From: Armillaria gallica
Lineage: Eukaryota; Basidiomycota; Agaricomycetes; Agaricales; Physalacriaceae
Direction: 5' to 3'
Assembly: GCA_037576215.1 (NCBI GenBank)
Contig: JBANDB010000004.1
Span: 7,006,001-7,070,000 of the forward strand
DNA length: 64,000 bases
A program made the position numbers and the translations under genes. Below the pieces are notes generated by a model. The model did no database searches and was not told the origin of the DNA. It was given only the letters and a program-made list of their open reading frames with translations. How positions within the stretch are numbered: position 1 is the stretch's first letter; each line of letters opens with the position of its first letter. Shown here one piece after another: positions 35,901-47,209 of the stretch.

Positions 35901-36447
35901 GACAGTTCAAAGTCGTCCTACGTTTGATGTGAAGGCACTCTTTCCACGTCAGTATCCACACTTGGAAGTTGGTTCTACGGAGACCGGTAATCTTGGTCCT
36001 AGCTTTTCGAGTCAAGCGCGAGGTCTCTCTCCATTGACTTCGGTTCCAAGTCGAACGAGCACTGGTACGGTCTGGGACAATATTGCCAATACAACCGTTC
36101 GTACATCTCGTAGGCAGCTCCAGGCCAAGTATGGTTCATCCAGTATTTCCTCGCCACAAAACCCATTCGAACGGGTGGGAACGACAACTCCCAAGGTGGT
36201 TTCTGCAGTGCGCCACACCTCATACCAAGGGTTTCCACCATTGGCATCTACTTCGGAGACTAGTAGACCAAGTCCCGTTGCTCGCACTGTTCAGCAAAGT
36301 TCGGGCGTTCCTTGGTCTCGAGTACCAGGGGGTCGTGGAATGTCGGGGACGACAGCGAAGCAGACGCGTGAAAGAGCCTGGAACGACTTCGTTGCTGGTC
36401 GTAAGGTATCTTCAGATTGGGGGTATACTGAAGAATATTGGAAATAA
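32925..36447 (+). CDS. SF1 helicase, UPF1-like family
   Basis: An intact-looking gene of 11 exons: 32925-33448, 33504-33573, 33638-33799, 33852-34227, 34283-34463, 34515-34740, 34797-34860, 34918-35010, 35069-35217, 35276-35444 and 35501-36447. All phases agree, giving 986 aa. A novel N-terminal domain (to about residue 340) precedes the helicase core: Walker A GPPGTGKTST (about 377, split by intron 4), DEASQ (about 505), GDPKQLPPYG (about 532), QYRMPHPLG (about 566), VDSFQGNEADIVIVS (about 668) and NVMLTRCRRGL (about 698). The C-terminal 250 residues are Ser/Thr/Pro-rich and disordered, ending DWGYTEEYWK. The family unwinds RNA or DNA using ATP; the exact substrate cannot be told. Intron 6 appears to use a GC donor. 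It has no in-frame stops, unlike most neighbours. Confidence 0.88.
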
Positions 36448-36449
36448 GT

Positions 36450-37290
36450 GTTGTCGCCTTCGTAGTTATGATTCATGACGGTACGTACTTACGAATATAT
36501 CACGACCGGATATGTTGGGCTATTAGTTTCTATTTACCGCGAAGGTTCTTTGTATAGTATTACGTTGTTGTACCTAGCCCACTTTGAGGATTTTCCTGGG
36601 ACTCTGATGTATATCAAAGGCGCTGATCCCAATGGACGGCGATCTGTCTTGTGAACCATTTGCGAAGGAATTGTTAGGGGATTAAGTTCATTCAAACATT
36701 TCATCAAGGATCCAATCGGAAATGCAGTTGGATAGAAATCGCTCGAGTGTAGTATGCATTGCCTGACAACCTTGGCGTCAACTGCTTCGTCGGGTCTTCC
36801 TATTGACGAACCCCGGACAAACATTCCGACACTTCCGTAGAGCATCAACCGAGATCCCGTTGCTCATTCTCGCAGCCGGAAGACTTCGGAAATACGGAAA
36901 GTCTGTGTATGGCGGGATGGTTTACTTACCCTATTGTGGGCTCTCCGCAGTGGAAGCAAGGACAAATAGAGGTGTTCGTTGGGATGAGAACATGCCAGTG
37001 CTGCGGTTCGATATAGGGTGATAATTTTCTGCAGGAAATGAAGAGAAGGTGATGCCAAAAGATGGAGGGAAGACTGTACATGGGCCGGAGCATCACTGTT
37101 CATCCGACTGTCTGGCTTCTTGCGATCCCCACGGTCAGCAGGAACGCTCGTTAATTTGCAGGGGTAGCTGTGTAAGCAATCATATACGGTCAATATGTCT
37201 ACCTTCGTACCACCTAAAAGCCCAGTTGGGCTTACGATTTCGAAAGCCAGCCTGCCTTAAACCAAACGCAAATCTTAAAAGCTAAGCCAA
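36450..37290. other. Intergenic region downstream of the helicase
   Basis: No supported gene. Frames of 60-110 codons on both strands show no domain pattern. Confidence 0.4.
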
Positions 37291-37292
37291 GC

Positions 37293-37535
37293 CGGGCCCT
37301 GTACATCGCTAACCGTACGGTACTATACGGAGCCATGACCCTATGCAAAAAGACCAGTGGCGACCACGGTAAGGCATGAGTTTTCTCGTATACGGACGCC
37401 GTTTGGGATGAGGGTGAGTAAACTCAGGTACGTTTTATTGTGCATCATCAAATGACACTGATTGCCGTAATTATACTGTCCGAAGCCGTCCTTGACTATA
37501 CGGTTTACGGTCGGTTACGGAAGGTGCACAGCCCC
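37293..37535. mobile_element. hAT-MITE-like element with imperfect terminal inverted repeats
   Basis: About 243 bp. The left end reads GGGCCCTGTACATCGCTAAC followed by CGTACGG, and the inverted right end reads GGGGCTGTGCACCTTCCGTAAC followed by CGACCG. The two ends are alignable over about 30 bp. The body is CGTA-rich like the 18380-18545 element. No coding capacity is present. It lies between the helicase and the cystathionine gamma-synthase-like gene. The target duplication was not resolved. Confidence 0.45.
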
Positions 37536-37759
37536 AGACTGTCCAGTTCTGAGACAGCTGTTCAACAGCTGTTAGGCATTAGGTAAACTTACAGTCGTAA
37601 TACTACAGTAGTAAAGCTTATCGACTTGACAGTTTACACACCGTGCATCCCTTCGTACTGGCGGAGTTGAATGAGGCTGGCATAAGCATTAAAGGGAAGT
37701 TGTGTGGATTCGATAGGTCGTTTCTTCTTTGCTTCCCCGGGCCCGGCCCCCAACCTGCC

Positions 37760-39706
37760 ATGAATACTTACGCTTCACCAGTAACTGGCGGTGACCTTCC
37801 TTTTGGGACTGCGGTCCCCCCAGACTGCCCTCACGCGATCCTTTGCTGCATACCTACTTGGACCAACCTCGTCGATTACTTGGACCGTAAAGAATGGGTA
37901 ATGAAGGCCCTAAAAACGGCCTATCCGCGCATGGTGCTTCATACGTTTGTCAAGCAGGTATGTAGGCTCGCCAGCGCCGAACTGTTCCTAATAAGTACTG
38001 ATCAGCTGGGATGCTAGCTCAACAAAATATGTTCTGGTATACATGGCAGGGAGGACGAAGATTGCTTGGTTTTCCCTTCTTTCAAAATTGCTGAGTATTG
38101 CCACGCATACGTACTCAAACACGCAGATGGTACAGCGCAGCCTCGCATTGTATCCTTCACTTTACCCGTTAAAGATGATGCTACCATCTTCCTCTTTCTC
38201 CCTGATGCCATCCCCGAGCTTTATGCAGTTCTATTCCCATCATCTTTGTTCGCTCAAGCCATGGCCTTCTGGGTGTACACCGGGACAGGAATAACCCCGC
38301 GCTTGGCTGAGCAATACCTCTCTGCTGTGCCAACAGCATTGCTTGATACCAGCACTCTGACTATACCTCTCGCACCGGGCAATTGGAGAAATTCAGACTT
38401 CTACAAGGTGCATAGACCCTTAGAATCGGGCGCGGATGCGAAGAATGCTATCCGAAGACGCTTTGCCGGCATCATCGATGACGGTCCAGAAAACATCCGC
38501 GGAGTCCCGTATGTATCGCCGGACGACGTGTATCTCTATTCCACAGGCATGAGTGCCATCTGACACGCGCATCTTATGGTATTGCATACCCAACTGAAAG
38601 ATATAAAATCCGCCGCATTGAAGTACGTCTCTTATCTACTATACTCAAATGGACTATACTCTGAGCTAACGCTTATAGCCTCTTGTATTCACACACCTGC
38701 AATGTGTTGGAAACCTGGGGACCCGGATACTTCTCCAATCGCTCCATAGACGACCTCGAGACCTTGCTCGCGCTCGAGCATGCGCGTGACCCTAGCCAGC
38801 CTCCCGTTTCCGCGTTGTACCTCGATTTCCCAGCGAATCCTCTCTTGAAGTGCCCTGATATTTCTCGTTTGAGAAAACTCGCAGATCAATATGGGTTCCC
38901 GCTAATCGTAGACGAGTCGGTGGGCAACTTCCTCAATGTGCAGATACTTCCCTATGTGGATATCATTACCTGTAGCCTCACCAAGGTCTTCAGCGGGCTT
39001 GCGAATGTGATGGGTGGCGCGTGAGTTGAATAATTTCCGCTCTCTTAGCATTTCTGTGATACAGACACGCCCTCCAGCTTCCTTCTCAACCCCGCATCAA
39101 AGCACTATCCAGCTTTCAAAGCTTACATGGACGCCAACTTTGAAGACACTTACTTCAGCGAAGATGCTGTTTGCATAGAAGCGAATTCGCGAGATGTGAA
39201 GCGGCGTGTACGCATGATAAACCGTAATGCAGAGGCAATAGCCGATTTCTTCTACGAGGACTCATTGAAAGAGGGGTCTGTTATCAAACAGGTACTCTAT
39301 CCCAAGTATCAGACGCGGGAGCAGTACGAAGCCTGCTGGTCTAAAGCTACCGATAAGCCGGGATATGGAGGTCTTCTTACGTTGAACTTCATCTCTAAAA
39401 CTGCCGCAATGGCGTTCTTCGATGCCTTGCCGTGCTACAAGACCGCCACGCACGGCACGGTGATGACACTTGCTTTACCGTACGCGGAGGCAAGCTTCCA
39501 CAATCAACTGGAATGGGCGCTGGAGAATGGGGTTGATTACGCGTCAGTGAGTGTTCTTGTACTCTGGACATTATATTTTGTCACTTATAACGTCGTAGGT
39601 ACGCTTCAGTATAGGCATGAAAGACCTGACGAGTCTGAAGGACGGATTCAAAGCAGCCCTCACAAAGGCAACGGTGGAACACATAGCATCGCTCGAGAAG
39701 AAATGA
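37760..39706 (+). pseudogene. Cystathionine gamma-synthase-like PLP enzyme with one in-frame TGA
   Basis: Five exons (37760-37957, 38018-38622, 38679-39020, 39078-39546, 39599-39706) join in phase to 574 codons. Family members make cystathionine from an activated homoserine and cysteine in transsulfuration. Visible features are REDEDCLVFPSFKIAEYC, YLYSTGMSAI, LYLDFPANPLLKCPD, FPLIVDESVGNF and the PLP-lysine motif CSLTKVFSG (Lys about residue 370), with VRFSIGMKDLTSLKDG at the C-terminus. Length and layout match the long fungal enzymes with an N-terminal extension. Codon 248 (38561-38563) is TGA between TGMSAI and HAHLMVL, where Trp is expected in the family. Apart from this stop the gene looks intact, so it is either a very recent pseudogene, a read-through case or a sequencing error. 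It could also be a paralog. Confidence 0.8.
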
Positions 39707-40133
39707 TGTATCAAGCAGAGTTGAAGCGATTATTGATCCCCTTGGAAAGGCACCGTGTCTTTGAAATAGATAATTGTAAGGCACGCAGTCCACCTTTGTG
39801 AACGAGTACAAGGCCCTACTGGCATCTGCACGCGTTGTTGAATTAGAATGCTTTCTATGGAGGGCAAAGACTTTATGCACCTGCTACGTCGGAGTCCCCC
39901 TGAAGCCGGCTCCAAATGCCATCGTCGTGGTCGGCTGGTAGACACCACCTTCAGTGAAATAGTATTGATCCGAGTCGATCATCTGACAGCGACAAGCCCG
40001 AAGCTTGATCATGAATAAACTTCTGGCGTATTCCTCAAAGTGATACGGAATCTATTCCTAGGGCATGTGTGTTAGTTGAAAGTCACAGAAATACGGGTGT
40101 GACATACCGTTAGTCTTGGGTGACAACTGACTT

Positions 40134-40734
40134 TTACGAAGAATACAGAGTGTCCTCGTCGAATTGACGAGAATCTGTGACAGCTACGAGAGTAAGGACG
40201 GTATCGCTGACATCCACTCTAAGAGAAAATTGCGCAGCCAGCTCGCTATGACCTCGCCTCCGAAAAAGTATGGCTTTTAGTCCAGATTCTGGAATTGTAT
40301 CAGTTCGCAAAGAGGCAATTGACTTCGACTCGCCGAAAAGAGCATACGTTGTCCTGATAAGATGGAAAGACTCCACATCGATAACATCCGCCTCACATAC
40401 CAGCCTGGAGACAAGGTAGACCATCAGGGCCCTCTAGAACTGACGGAATAGTGGAGACATACACGTTCACCGCGCAGTACCGAAGAGAAGTCATGGGTGG
40501 GAAAGGGAACCAGACACGGCCAGGCGCTAGAAGGGTGAAGGTGAAAAGGGAAAGAGATATTTGTGGATCAGATCCACGGTCGCTTTCCAAAAGAAGAAAC
40601 TTAGGGCGCCCCCACGTGCGAGCTATATATGTATAGAGCGACGCCGGACTGGGTGCTATATTGGGCGCGCTAGAATAGGGGAAGCCGGTGCTCATCAAAT
40701 CGTCTGCTACCACGAATGTTGGTCCTTGAAGCAA
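40134..40734 (-). CDS. Possible small hypothetical gene
   Basis: Minus-strand frames look weakly coding. An ATG near 40520 gives MTSLRYCAVNVYVSTIPSVL and reaches a GTATGT donor near 40403 after CLQAG. A downstream frame contains YALFGESKSIASL, ESGLKAILFRRRG and QFSLRVDVSDTVLTLVAVTD, ending LYSS with a stop at 40134. A TATATA-rich stretch lies about 110 bp upstream of the ATG. Two readings exist (with or without the intron) and neither uses all conserved-looking sequence. I recognise no domain. Confidence 0.28.
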
Positions 40735-40859
40735 TCCTTCAGCTCTGCTATCCGGCCCGGGAAGGAAATAGACATCACTTCCTTCTCTGAGCCTAGGACA
40801 TGACGAAAATAGACTCTGAAATCAGACCCGACCACCTTCAGGTTCGGAATATGACTCTG

Positions 40860-41009
40860 GAATTTGAACAAACGTCTGTCTGGGCGTCGTCCCCAAGTGG
40901 ACTGCAGGAGGAATCAGAAACAAAAGGTAGACGACGAGAAACAAGCGTACCTTAATCTCATGAGAACAGGCCTCACGAGACGAACAACATCAATGAACCG
41001 GTGACAGGG
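40860..41009 (+). repeat. Dispersed repeat, second copy of 22276-22418
   Basis: Same orientation and high similarity to 22276-22418, with a 10-bp insertion (TTAATCTCAT) relative to it. The following bases differ, so the repeat edge is sharp near GTGACAGG. Confidence 0.6.
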
Positions 41010-41574
41010 GATTCAGTTGGTCCATTGAAGTATCCTCGTCAACTTGATGAGGATCGGTGATAGTTGATGAATGTATCCTTCGTTCACTATGTATATAATC
41101 AGGCGCTACAACCGATAAATGTAAAGAGAAAACGTACCACCTTGCTGCCACTCAAAGATTTGTCTTCAAAAGAGGCTCAAAGCTGAAGGAGGTAAGTTCC
41201 AAGACCGCATACGCCCTGCTGAGGTCCTCTTAGCACGTCGCCGGCGCCTAATTCCCTGATTGATGTCGTCGTCGTCTAGCTCGGAAGGCTGGTAGGTGAC
41301 AAACCAAACTTGTTCGCATCTTCCTTGCGTTCATTACCAGCATCAAGACATTCCACATGCATTGGCCCGTAATAGTATAAGGTATGAATGTGTTGATGTA
41401 GAAGAGAATACGGCGATGGGTGCGGGTATGGTACAATCTGGTGGATCCAACGATGATTAAAAAAGGGTAATGCAAAATGTCTGAATGAATATATATGCAG
41501 GGTCGTCGCCGATGGGTATGATAAATATTCCAATGTCCTGTCCTATTCATGAGATAAAACGGAAAGAGGATAGA
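41010..41574. other. Downstream flank of the CFEM gene
   Basis: No gene seen. The minus-strand frame at 41533-41276 is low in informative motifs and lies in the likely 3' region of the CFEM gene. Confidence 0.35.
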
Positions 41575-42397
41575 TCAACAGACAGTGGTCCCGCTAATGA
41601 GGACACCTAGAACGACGGCAAAGATGGCCCAAATGGCCGACCCACTAATCGCCACCACCTTCCTGCCTAGAGCCGTGTTTGATGAGGCTGATGAGGTCGC
41701 TGGTTCGTTTACGGTGCTGGATACCGTTCTGGTGCTGGTAGAGCTAGGTCCTGTAGCTGTTGTTATAGCTGTGCTAGTACTGCCGCTCGACGTCGATGAG
41801 GTGGTGCTCGAAGGAGAGATGGATGTGACGCTAAATGACAGGGATGTGCTGGTCGAAGCCAAAGCACAGAATCTCTGTGCGAGGGTCTCGGCTGTCGTGA
41901 GCTCACTGGAGCATTCAGATGTGACGCAGTCGGTTAAATTTGAGGTAAAGACGGTGCTATTGCGACAGTCAGTCGAAGTCGGAGAGTGATGGTGGGGATA
42001 CGTCGTACCTTCCACAAAAACAGTTGACTTCAGCGACACTAGTGCAGTTTGCGTCGGCTATGGAGAGCTGCAAACAGTTGGTCACTGCGGAGATATTATT
42101 AGTTCGAGGAAGAGCAGGGAAAAATAATAATAGCGACGGACCGCATGTGGAGTACCCACTCAGACTCGGTAGCTCTGCAGAAAGAGTCGAGCTGGCGCTT
42201 AGGCTCCCACTGCTATTCAAGCTCGCACTTCCGCTCGATGTTGAGCTTGATGACAAGGACGTAGGCTGGCTAATCGCCGTTCCAGTGACGCTACCGGTGA
42301 TGCTGGTGGAGGTCGTGGCCGTCGATGACTGCCCCCGGACGACTGCTATTAGACAGAGCAGCGAGAAAGGGATAAGGCTGGAGAATCCCAGAGACAT
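41575..42397 (-). CDS. CFEM-domain secreted or membrane-anchored protein, intact copy
   Basis: Two exons, 42397-42009 and 41956-41575, joined in phase across a 52-nt intron. The product has a signal peptide (MSLGFSSLIPFSLLCLIAVV, cleavage near RGQ-S), a Ser/Thr-rich stretch, then a CFEM-like cysteine pattern. That pattern is NCLQLSIADANC, then VNCFCG at the splice site, then NLTDCVTSECSSEL, then RFC. A long Ser/Thr-rich stalk follows, and a hydrophobic C-terminus (ISGSAIWAIFAVVLGVLISG) that could be a transmembrane helix or a GPI signal. CFEM proteins sit at the fungal surface, with roles in haem uptake or host interaction in some species. It is the only complete copy in the window. Relics are at 22.9, 49.5-49.8, 56.2 and 60.5 kb. 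It is transcribed divergently from the GH76-like gene at 44870, with about 2.5 kb between. Confidence 0.8.
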
Positions 42398-42559
42398 AGA
42401 TGGAGAGAAGAAGGGAGAAAGGACGGCAACGGTACGACAGCAAGCGCAGCGATGATGGTAAGAGGCAAAAGAATTCGGAATTCGATCCGGAGTATTTGGT
42501 GTTGTTTGACATCGTCGGCTAATGTTTCCTGACTTTGCCTCTCTCTTACCAACGCCAAT

Positions 42560-43625
42560 CTAGGTATTTCGCCAGTTTTGTTCTGCTGAGTTCCGTGTTT
42601 ATAATCTTCACAGATAGAATAAATTAATTGCTTATGTTATCGTCATTCTCTTGATTTCCCCGCTCAACGCAACACGCGTAACATCCAAGCTTCTTCAACT
42701 TCGAGAACTGCCTATCAATAATCAAGCTGGACATTACTCGCCTGTAATCGACAGGAATTAAATGCCACTTATACGAGGGAATTTGCCTTCCTTGTACCGC
42801 CATCCGGCCAAGAGCAATTCCGAGGAGCTATCGTGAAGCTAGCCCTTACTCGCCTGTAACCGATATGAATATGCCACTGATAGTAATACGAGAGAATTCG
42901 GTTTCCTTTGTACCGCCATCCGACCAAGAATAAGTCCAAGAAGCTATTGTTGAGTTTGGGTGCTAGGTTCTTTCCTGATGGTGTGAGGTTTTCCCATTCC
43001 TTCCATCTTCCAACTAACGCGACTCTGCAGTATAATCACTCTACATTGATACTGGGGGCACTGAACCTTGGTCGTCTGAAGAAAGTGAGTGGAGGCGAGG
43101 ATCGAGTTGGTCGCCGTCAACGAAAGGCTACTTCACTGAAGACAGTGTCGACGAGCCGGCCACGAGAATGATACTGACAGCGGTCTCTGGAGGACCCGGC
43201 TGCATAAATAACAGCATAACAGGTGATTACAGTCTTTGCCTACATATTTACACTTGCATTCTAACCGAATGGCGCGCTCAGGAAGGTCTCCAACTTATTT
43301 GCAAAGACGGACTGCGTGCTCTCCGTACCCACAGAAGAAAAATCATTACGCCTCAGAACGGCGCGGTGTCAACATCTCTAGCTGTCTAACCTATGTCGGA
43401 GGCTCGTCTCCAAGGACCAAGACCTACCATTCGTCTGGAACCGTCTCTCCTCCAGCCGCTTTTTATTTCTTGCTTCTATTTGTTTCGGCACAGCTTGTCG
43501 TATTGGGACGCGATATCGAGCACGAATGGTGGTGGTGGTATATCAAGAGTGACCTCGGCAGCGTGTGTTTGCTCTCGCAGGTCATGCGTGCACCAGAAAC
43601 TTCATGACTAGATCTATTCTCGGTA
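42560..43625. repeat. Module Z, copy 1 (CFEM upstream region)
   Basis: This region is repeated at 49985-50700 and 60700-61450. All three begin with YTAGGTATTTCGCC...TGTTCT and contain ACGCGACTCTGCAGTAT- or ACGCAGCTCTGCAGTAT-like strings. They end near CTCGCAGGT...CCAGAAA. No convincing conserved reading frame was found. It probably includes the CFEM promoter and unknown sequence. Confidence 0.6.
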
Positions 43626-43669
43626 TGGTTTCTCATCATATTCATCAGCTGTAGCTCCTAATCGTATAC

Positions 43670-43870
43670 ACAGTGAACGAAGACGACATTCATTGGCTAT
43701 CAAACGGATCTCAAGTCGACGAGGTCGTACCCAGGCGACGATCTTCTCGCTCGTATTCTTTACATAAAGCGACTATCAAGAAGTCTTGTCGCACCGTATC
43801 AGGGCAAGATGTTCGACACAGTACGTCGAGCGCTTATTCCTATACCTTCCACCTAACGTTATGGTAATAG
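43670..43870 (-). repeat. Module M, copy 1
   Basis: About 200 bp whose reverse complement matches 55960-56150 (both contain GGAAGGTATAGGAATAAGCG, TCGAACATCTTGCC and GACCTCGTCGACTT). A shorter version is at 22419-22485. Non-coding as far as I can see. Confidence 0.6.
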
Positions 43871-44039
43871 GAGCGGTGTCGATATTATACTGCTGAAGAC
43901 ACCGCCAGCTTGATTACAAGCGAACAAACACCGTTTGGGGGGGATCAGATGCCTTTATTGCCGCAGCACCGACATCATAGACGCGATTCCTAATATAACC
44001 AAACTGGGGTCATCATAACTCTTGATGTTGCTTAGTCGA

Positions 44040-44660
44040 ACAAACAACCATCGTCATGATTTTCCGGGTAGGACAAGAGCACCTGCGTAATTTCTATCTT
44101 GCTCCTGCGCGGTAGCCGACGATCTGAGCACGGGCACGAAATCTGTGGAGAATTGGAAGGTCTTGGAGGTCCTAAGGGCCGGAACAGTATACCTGTGCCG
44201 TTTGTTTCTGTCTGTGCCGGCGTGCAGCAGGTGCTAATATGTTTCCGTTTCAGAATGGCCAGTTAGCTGCGCATTTTTTGTACCCAGGGCCAATAGAGTC
44301 GACGTAGATGGTAGTACCTTCACCTATTTGAGTGCACTCGATTTCAGGCACGACGATTGAACACTCAATCGAAGTACACCAATACGTTATACCGCTTTTA
44401 TCTCCTGGTAGGAAATGATACTGAAGGGGCGCGCGGCCTTGGCATGCAAAACATGCGCGGTGGTGACGGAGGCTCTTCTCGTTGTGATCACATTATTGAA
44501 TACGTCGCGCACAGTGGAGACGTGTCGTGGGGGAATGAAGAGGGTCAGTCCAGGATTAGGATACATTCAGCGGCGCCACTCACCATAGACAATTCATCGA
44601 GTCAACTTGGCAGTACACTACTCACAATTGAATTACCCTCAAATCAATTTTCATTAGGCT
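44040..44660 (+). repeat. Module U, copy 1: degraded unknown gene upstream of GH76-like G2
   Basis: Repeated at 55840-55265 (minus) and 61770-62340 (plus), always directly 5' of a GH76-like copy and in its orientation. All copies share GATTTTCCGGGYAGGACAAG, an AATTGGAGGTCC-like part, GTTTCCGTTTCAGAAT and a segment whose frames give CDHIIEYVAHSGDVSWG, then SRIRIHSAAPLTIDNS and LGSTLLTIE. The 55.3-55.6 kb copy has the most continuous version of the second part. The frame is not continuous in any copy. I do not recognise the protein. Confidence 0.55.
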
Positions 44661-44869
44661 AGTCTTAAATCAAGACATCTGCACCATATCATGCCGTGTA
44701 GCCTCTAGCGCTGTGTGCTGATATTTGCCAAGATCTCGATGTTTGGTCGTCGGCGCTCCTTGTGGAGTTGCCGCGAACTCTAGAATCTATGCTGATTTCA
44801 CCGTCTTTCACCTAACCATCACAACAGGTTTTGAACACTCCGAGACCTCTATCCTTCCCTGGAGTACGG

Positions 44870-47202
44870 ATGCAGCTAATTTTTATCTGGACACTGTTTG
44901 CGCTGAGTTTTTACTCAGTGGCGGCGCAGGACCTTAAACCTTCTACTGCCTGGAGGGTGAATACTCCTTCTCTAGCTGACGACGACACATCCTGATACAA
45001 AAGTAGAGCCCAAACATCACACTGCCCAAGGACGACCGCATCAATATTGCGATCACTGCCCTCAATAAAGCAATTAGCATGCTCAACCAGTCCAACGGAC
45101 AATTCAGTGGTGTGTAGTATTCGATCTCCTGCATAGCGCTTCCGTTGTAACTCTCCTATGATATTACAGACGGTATATATGGAACCGGTGGAATGCTTTA
45201 CGCACAAATGGCAGAATTTGATAGACTGACAAGCCAGACGACGTACAAGGATATGCTGAAAAATTATTTTACACTTGCAGAGTCGGTGGAGCCTATCTTT
45301 TCAAATGGGCAGTCAGTATTCTCTCGTTATACCTTTTGAATCATTTCTGACTGACCGTGATTCAGGGTTAGTTCTATTTCCTAAGAGTGCTTCCTGTTGA
45401 CTGACTCTCGATGATAGCTTCAAGCTGGACTGTGAGGTAGATTGCATGTGTACGCTCCTGTGTTACTGATTTCCTATAGGAGTTACGGATATGCTGCCGC
45501 TCGGGCTTACACAGCTTATCGAGATCCAGACTTCCTGACCCTTGCCACGGCTTCGTGGGCTTCTGCGAGGCGATACACAATATCTTCGGAACAAGCTGCA
45601 ACAGAGACCATTGAAACTAAGAAATTCACTCTCACATCTTCATGTAATGGTAAGTGCTATCAGCGAGTACAACTAACCAGTTTACGAGCCCTGGTGGACA
45701 GCAACTCTAGCCGGTGGCACCTATTTCGTGAGTCATGCATTACATGCATGATCTCACTAATTAATTAATGAGGTAGAATATTGATCCCAACGATCCATAC
45801 CTCGACAGTTTGGCCTCTGGGTTCGTGTTTTCCAAATTTTCAATTCTTGGTTAACTTTTTACAACCAGCATGTTTCTTGTGTGAGATTCACAAATCTTCT
45901 GTGATATGGCCTATATGGTCGGCTGACTGTGACCAAGTGTTTCTGCTCTACTGGCAGAAGCGACATCCAACCAGACGTATATTGACGCTGCTGTTGAATC
46001 AGCAACTTTCATACAGTCGAATCTTCTCACTCAATCTAATATTATGATGAGTAGCATCGACTCAAATTCAAACCAATCTTCAAGTTGCTCAGTGTCTCAC
46101 GTGATGGCACCCCACGGTTCTGGTGCCTTCATTGAAGGCTTGGCCATCCTAGCTGGGATCCCCCATAATACATCGACGGAGTCCTTGTATGTGCTGACAG
46201 ATCCTCATTTTGCACATACTAAAAAGTGAATTCTGCTAGATTACGCAGTTTCATTTCTGCTGTTACAACTGAGTCACTGTGGCATGGAGTGGATGGAGTA
46301 TACGACAGTATGTTTCTTGACCGTGAATTTATCTCACGAACTCATTCTTATTTTGATGGTAAAGCATCCAACCGTGGAGGACACTACATCGTACGGGCCC
46401 TGGCATCATTATATGAACGCAACAAGACATCCTCTGATCTTCGAGAATATATCGAGGAATACATCGGTGTTCAGGTAAGCCTTCATAAACCCACTTCTCC
46501 TGGTTTACATAGCACCATTCTTGGACGTAGTACAATGCTGTCATCGAACAGGCCAGGTCTTCAAGAGAGAGCGTCATTTATGGGGGTTCCTGGACAGGAC
46601 CACCAGGCACCTTGTTCGACGGTTTTAATCAGACCACGGCTTTGACTGCGTTGCTCAGTGCAATACAGCTTGCAGATAATCCTACCTCAAGTGAGACCGC
46701 ATCATCAGCAAAGAAGGACTTCGGCGGAATTATTGCGGGTAGCATCGTTGGCGGAATAGCGCTTGTCGCCGCTTTAATAGCAGGCGCCCTTTTCTTGTGC
46801 AAACTACATCGTCAGAGGAGCGATGGCCCTTTGGTTATGGATGGGAATTCGCCAATGCTAACACCGTTCACAACTACACAAAATATGGCTTTTTCAGGAA
46901 TGTTGGGAGAGCAGCATTGGAGAAACCAGGAGAAACCAGCTCGATTCCCTGGTGCCGCAATGGAAGGAGAGCGTTCCTCTTCGGGGGCCGCAGATAACGG
47001 TTCAGTGGGGGTCGTAGGAGTAAATGTACGGACTGAGCCGACGACTTCACCAGGAAATCAGGTTGCAGGCCCTGAGAATCCACCACCCGGCGATAGAAGA
47101 GAGCATACACCTATGGAGGAGCTGCTGAGATCATTAAACGACTGGATATTGCGGGGTCGATGGAACGCAGAGGAGCTGCCGCCAGATTATCATGAAGGAT
47201 AG
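44870..47202 (+). CDS. GH76-like secreted protein with membrane tail, copy G2
   Basis: Exons begin 44870-44956 (MQLIFIWTLFALSFYSVAAQ, a signal peptide), 45007-45109, 45170-45311, 45480-45649, 45702-45727 and 45777-45820, all in phase. The part around 45821-45937 is unresolved. Downstream exons reach the tail ending 47202. Diagnostic segments are LYAQMAEFDRLTSQTTYKD, YGYAAARAYTAYRDPDFL, ATLAGGTYF, SALLAEATSNQTYID, GSGAFIEGLAILAG and GGHYIVRALASLYERN. The C-terminus has a helix (GGIIAGSIVGGIALVAALIA), a basic CKLHRQRS stop-transfer and a cytoplasmic tail ending ELPPDYHEG. GH76 enzymes and Dfg5/Dcw1 relatives act on alpha-1,6-mannan or GPI glycans at the cell wall. The usual aspartate pair motif is not visible where YGYAAARAY stands. 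This looks the most complete plus-strand copy. Confidence 0.75.
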
Positions 47203-47209
47203 GCAATGT

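Noticed and set aside
1171..38563. TGA reassigned to an amino acid
   Set aside because: TGA replaces both Arg and Trp positions, occurs mainly in duplicated or decayed genes, and is a normal stop in several frames; the intact helicase has no internal TGA.
41585..41989. 134-codon plus-strand open frame
   Set aside because: It is antisense to the CFEM stalk; the Ser/Thr-rich minus strand keeps it open. Signal peptide, cysteines and intron all support the minus strand.
42024..42455. Plus-strand frame with a near-identical copy at 49470-49907
   Set aside because: The similarity is explained by duplication of the CFEM gene on the other strand.
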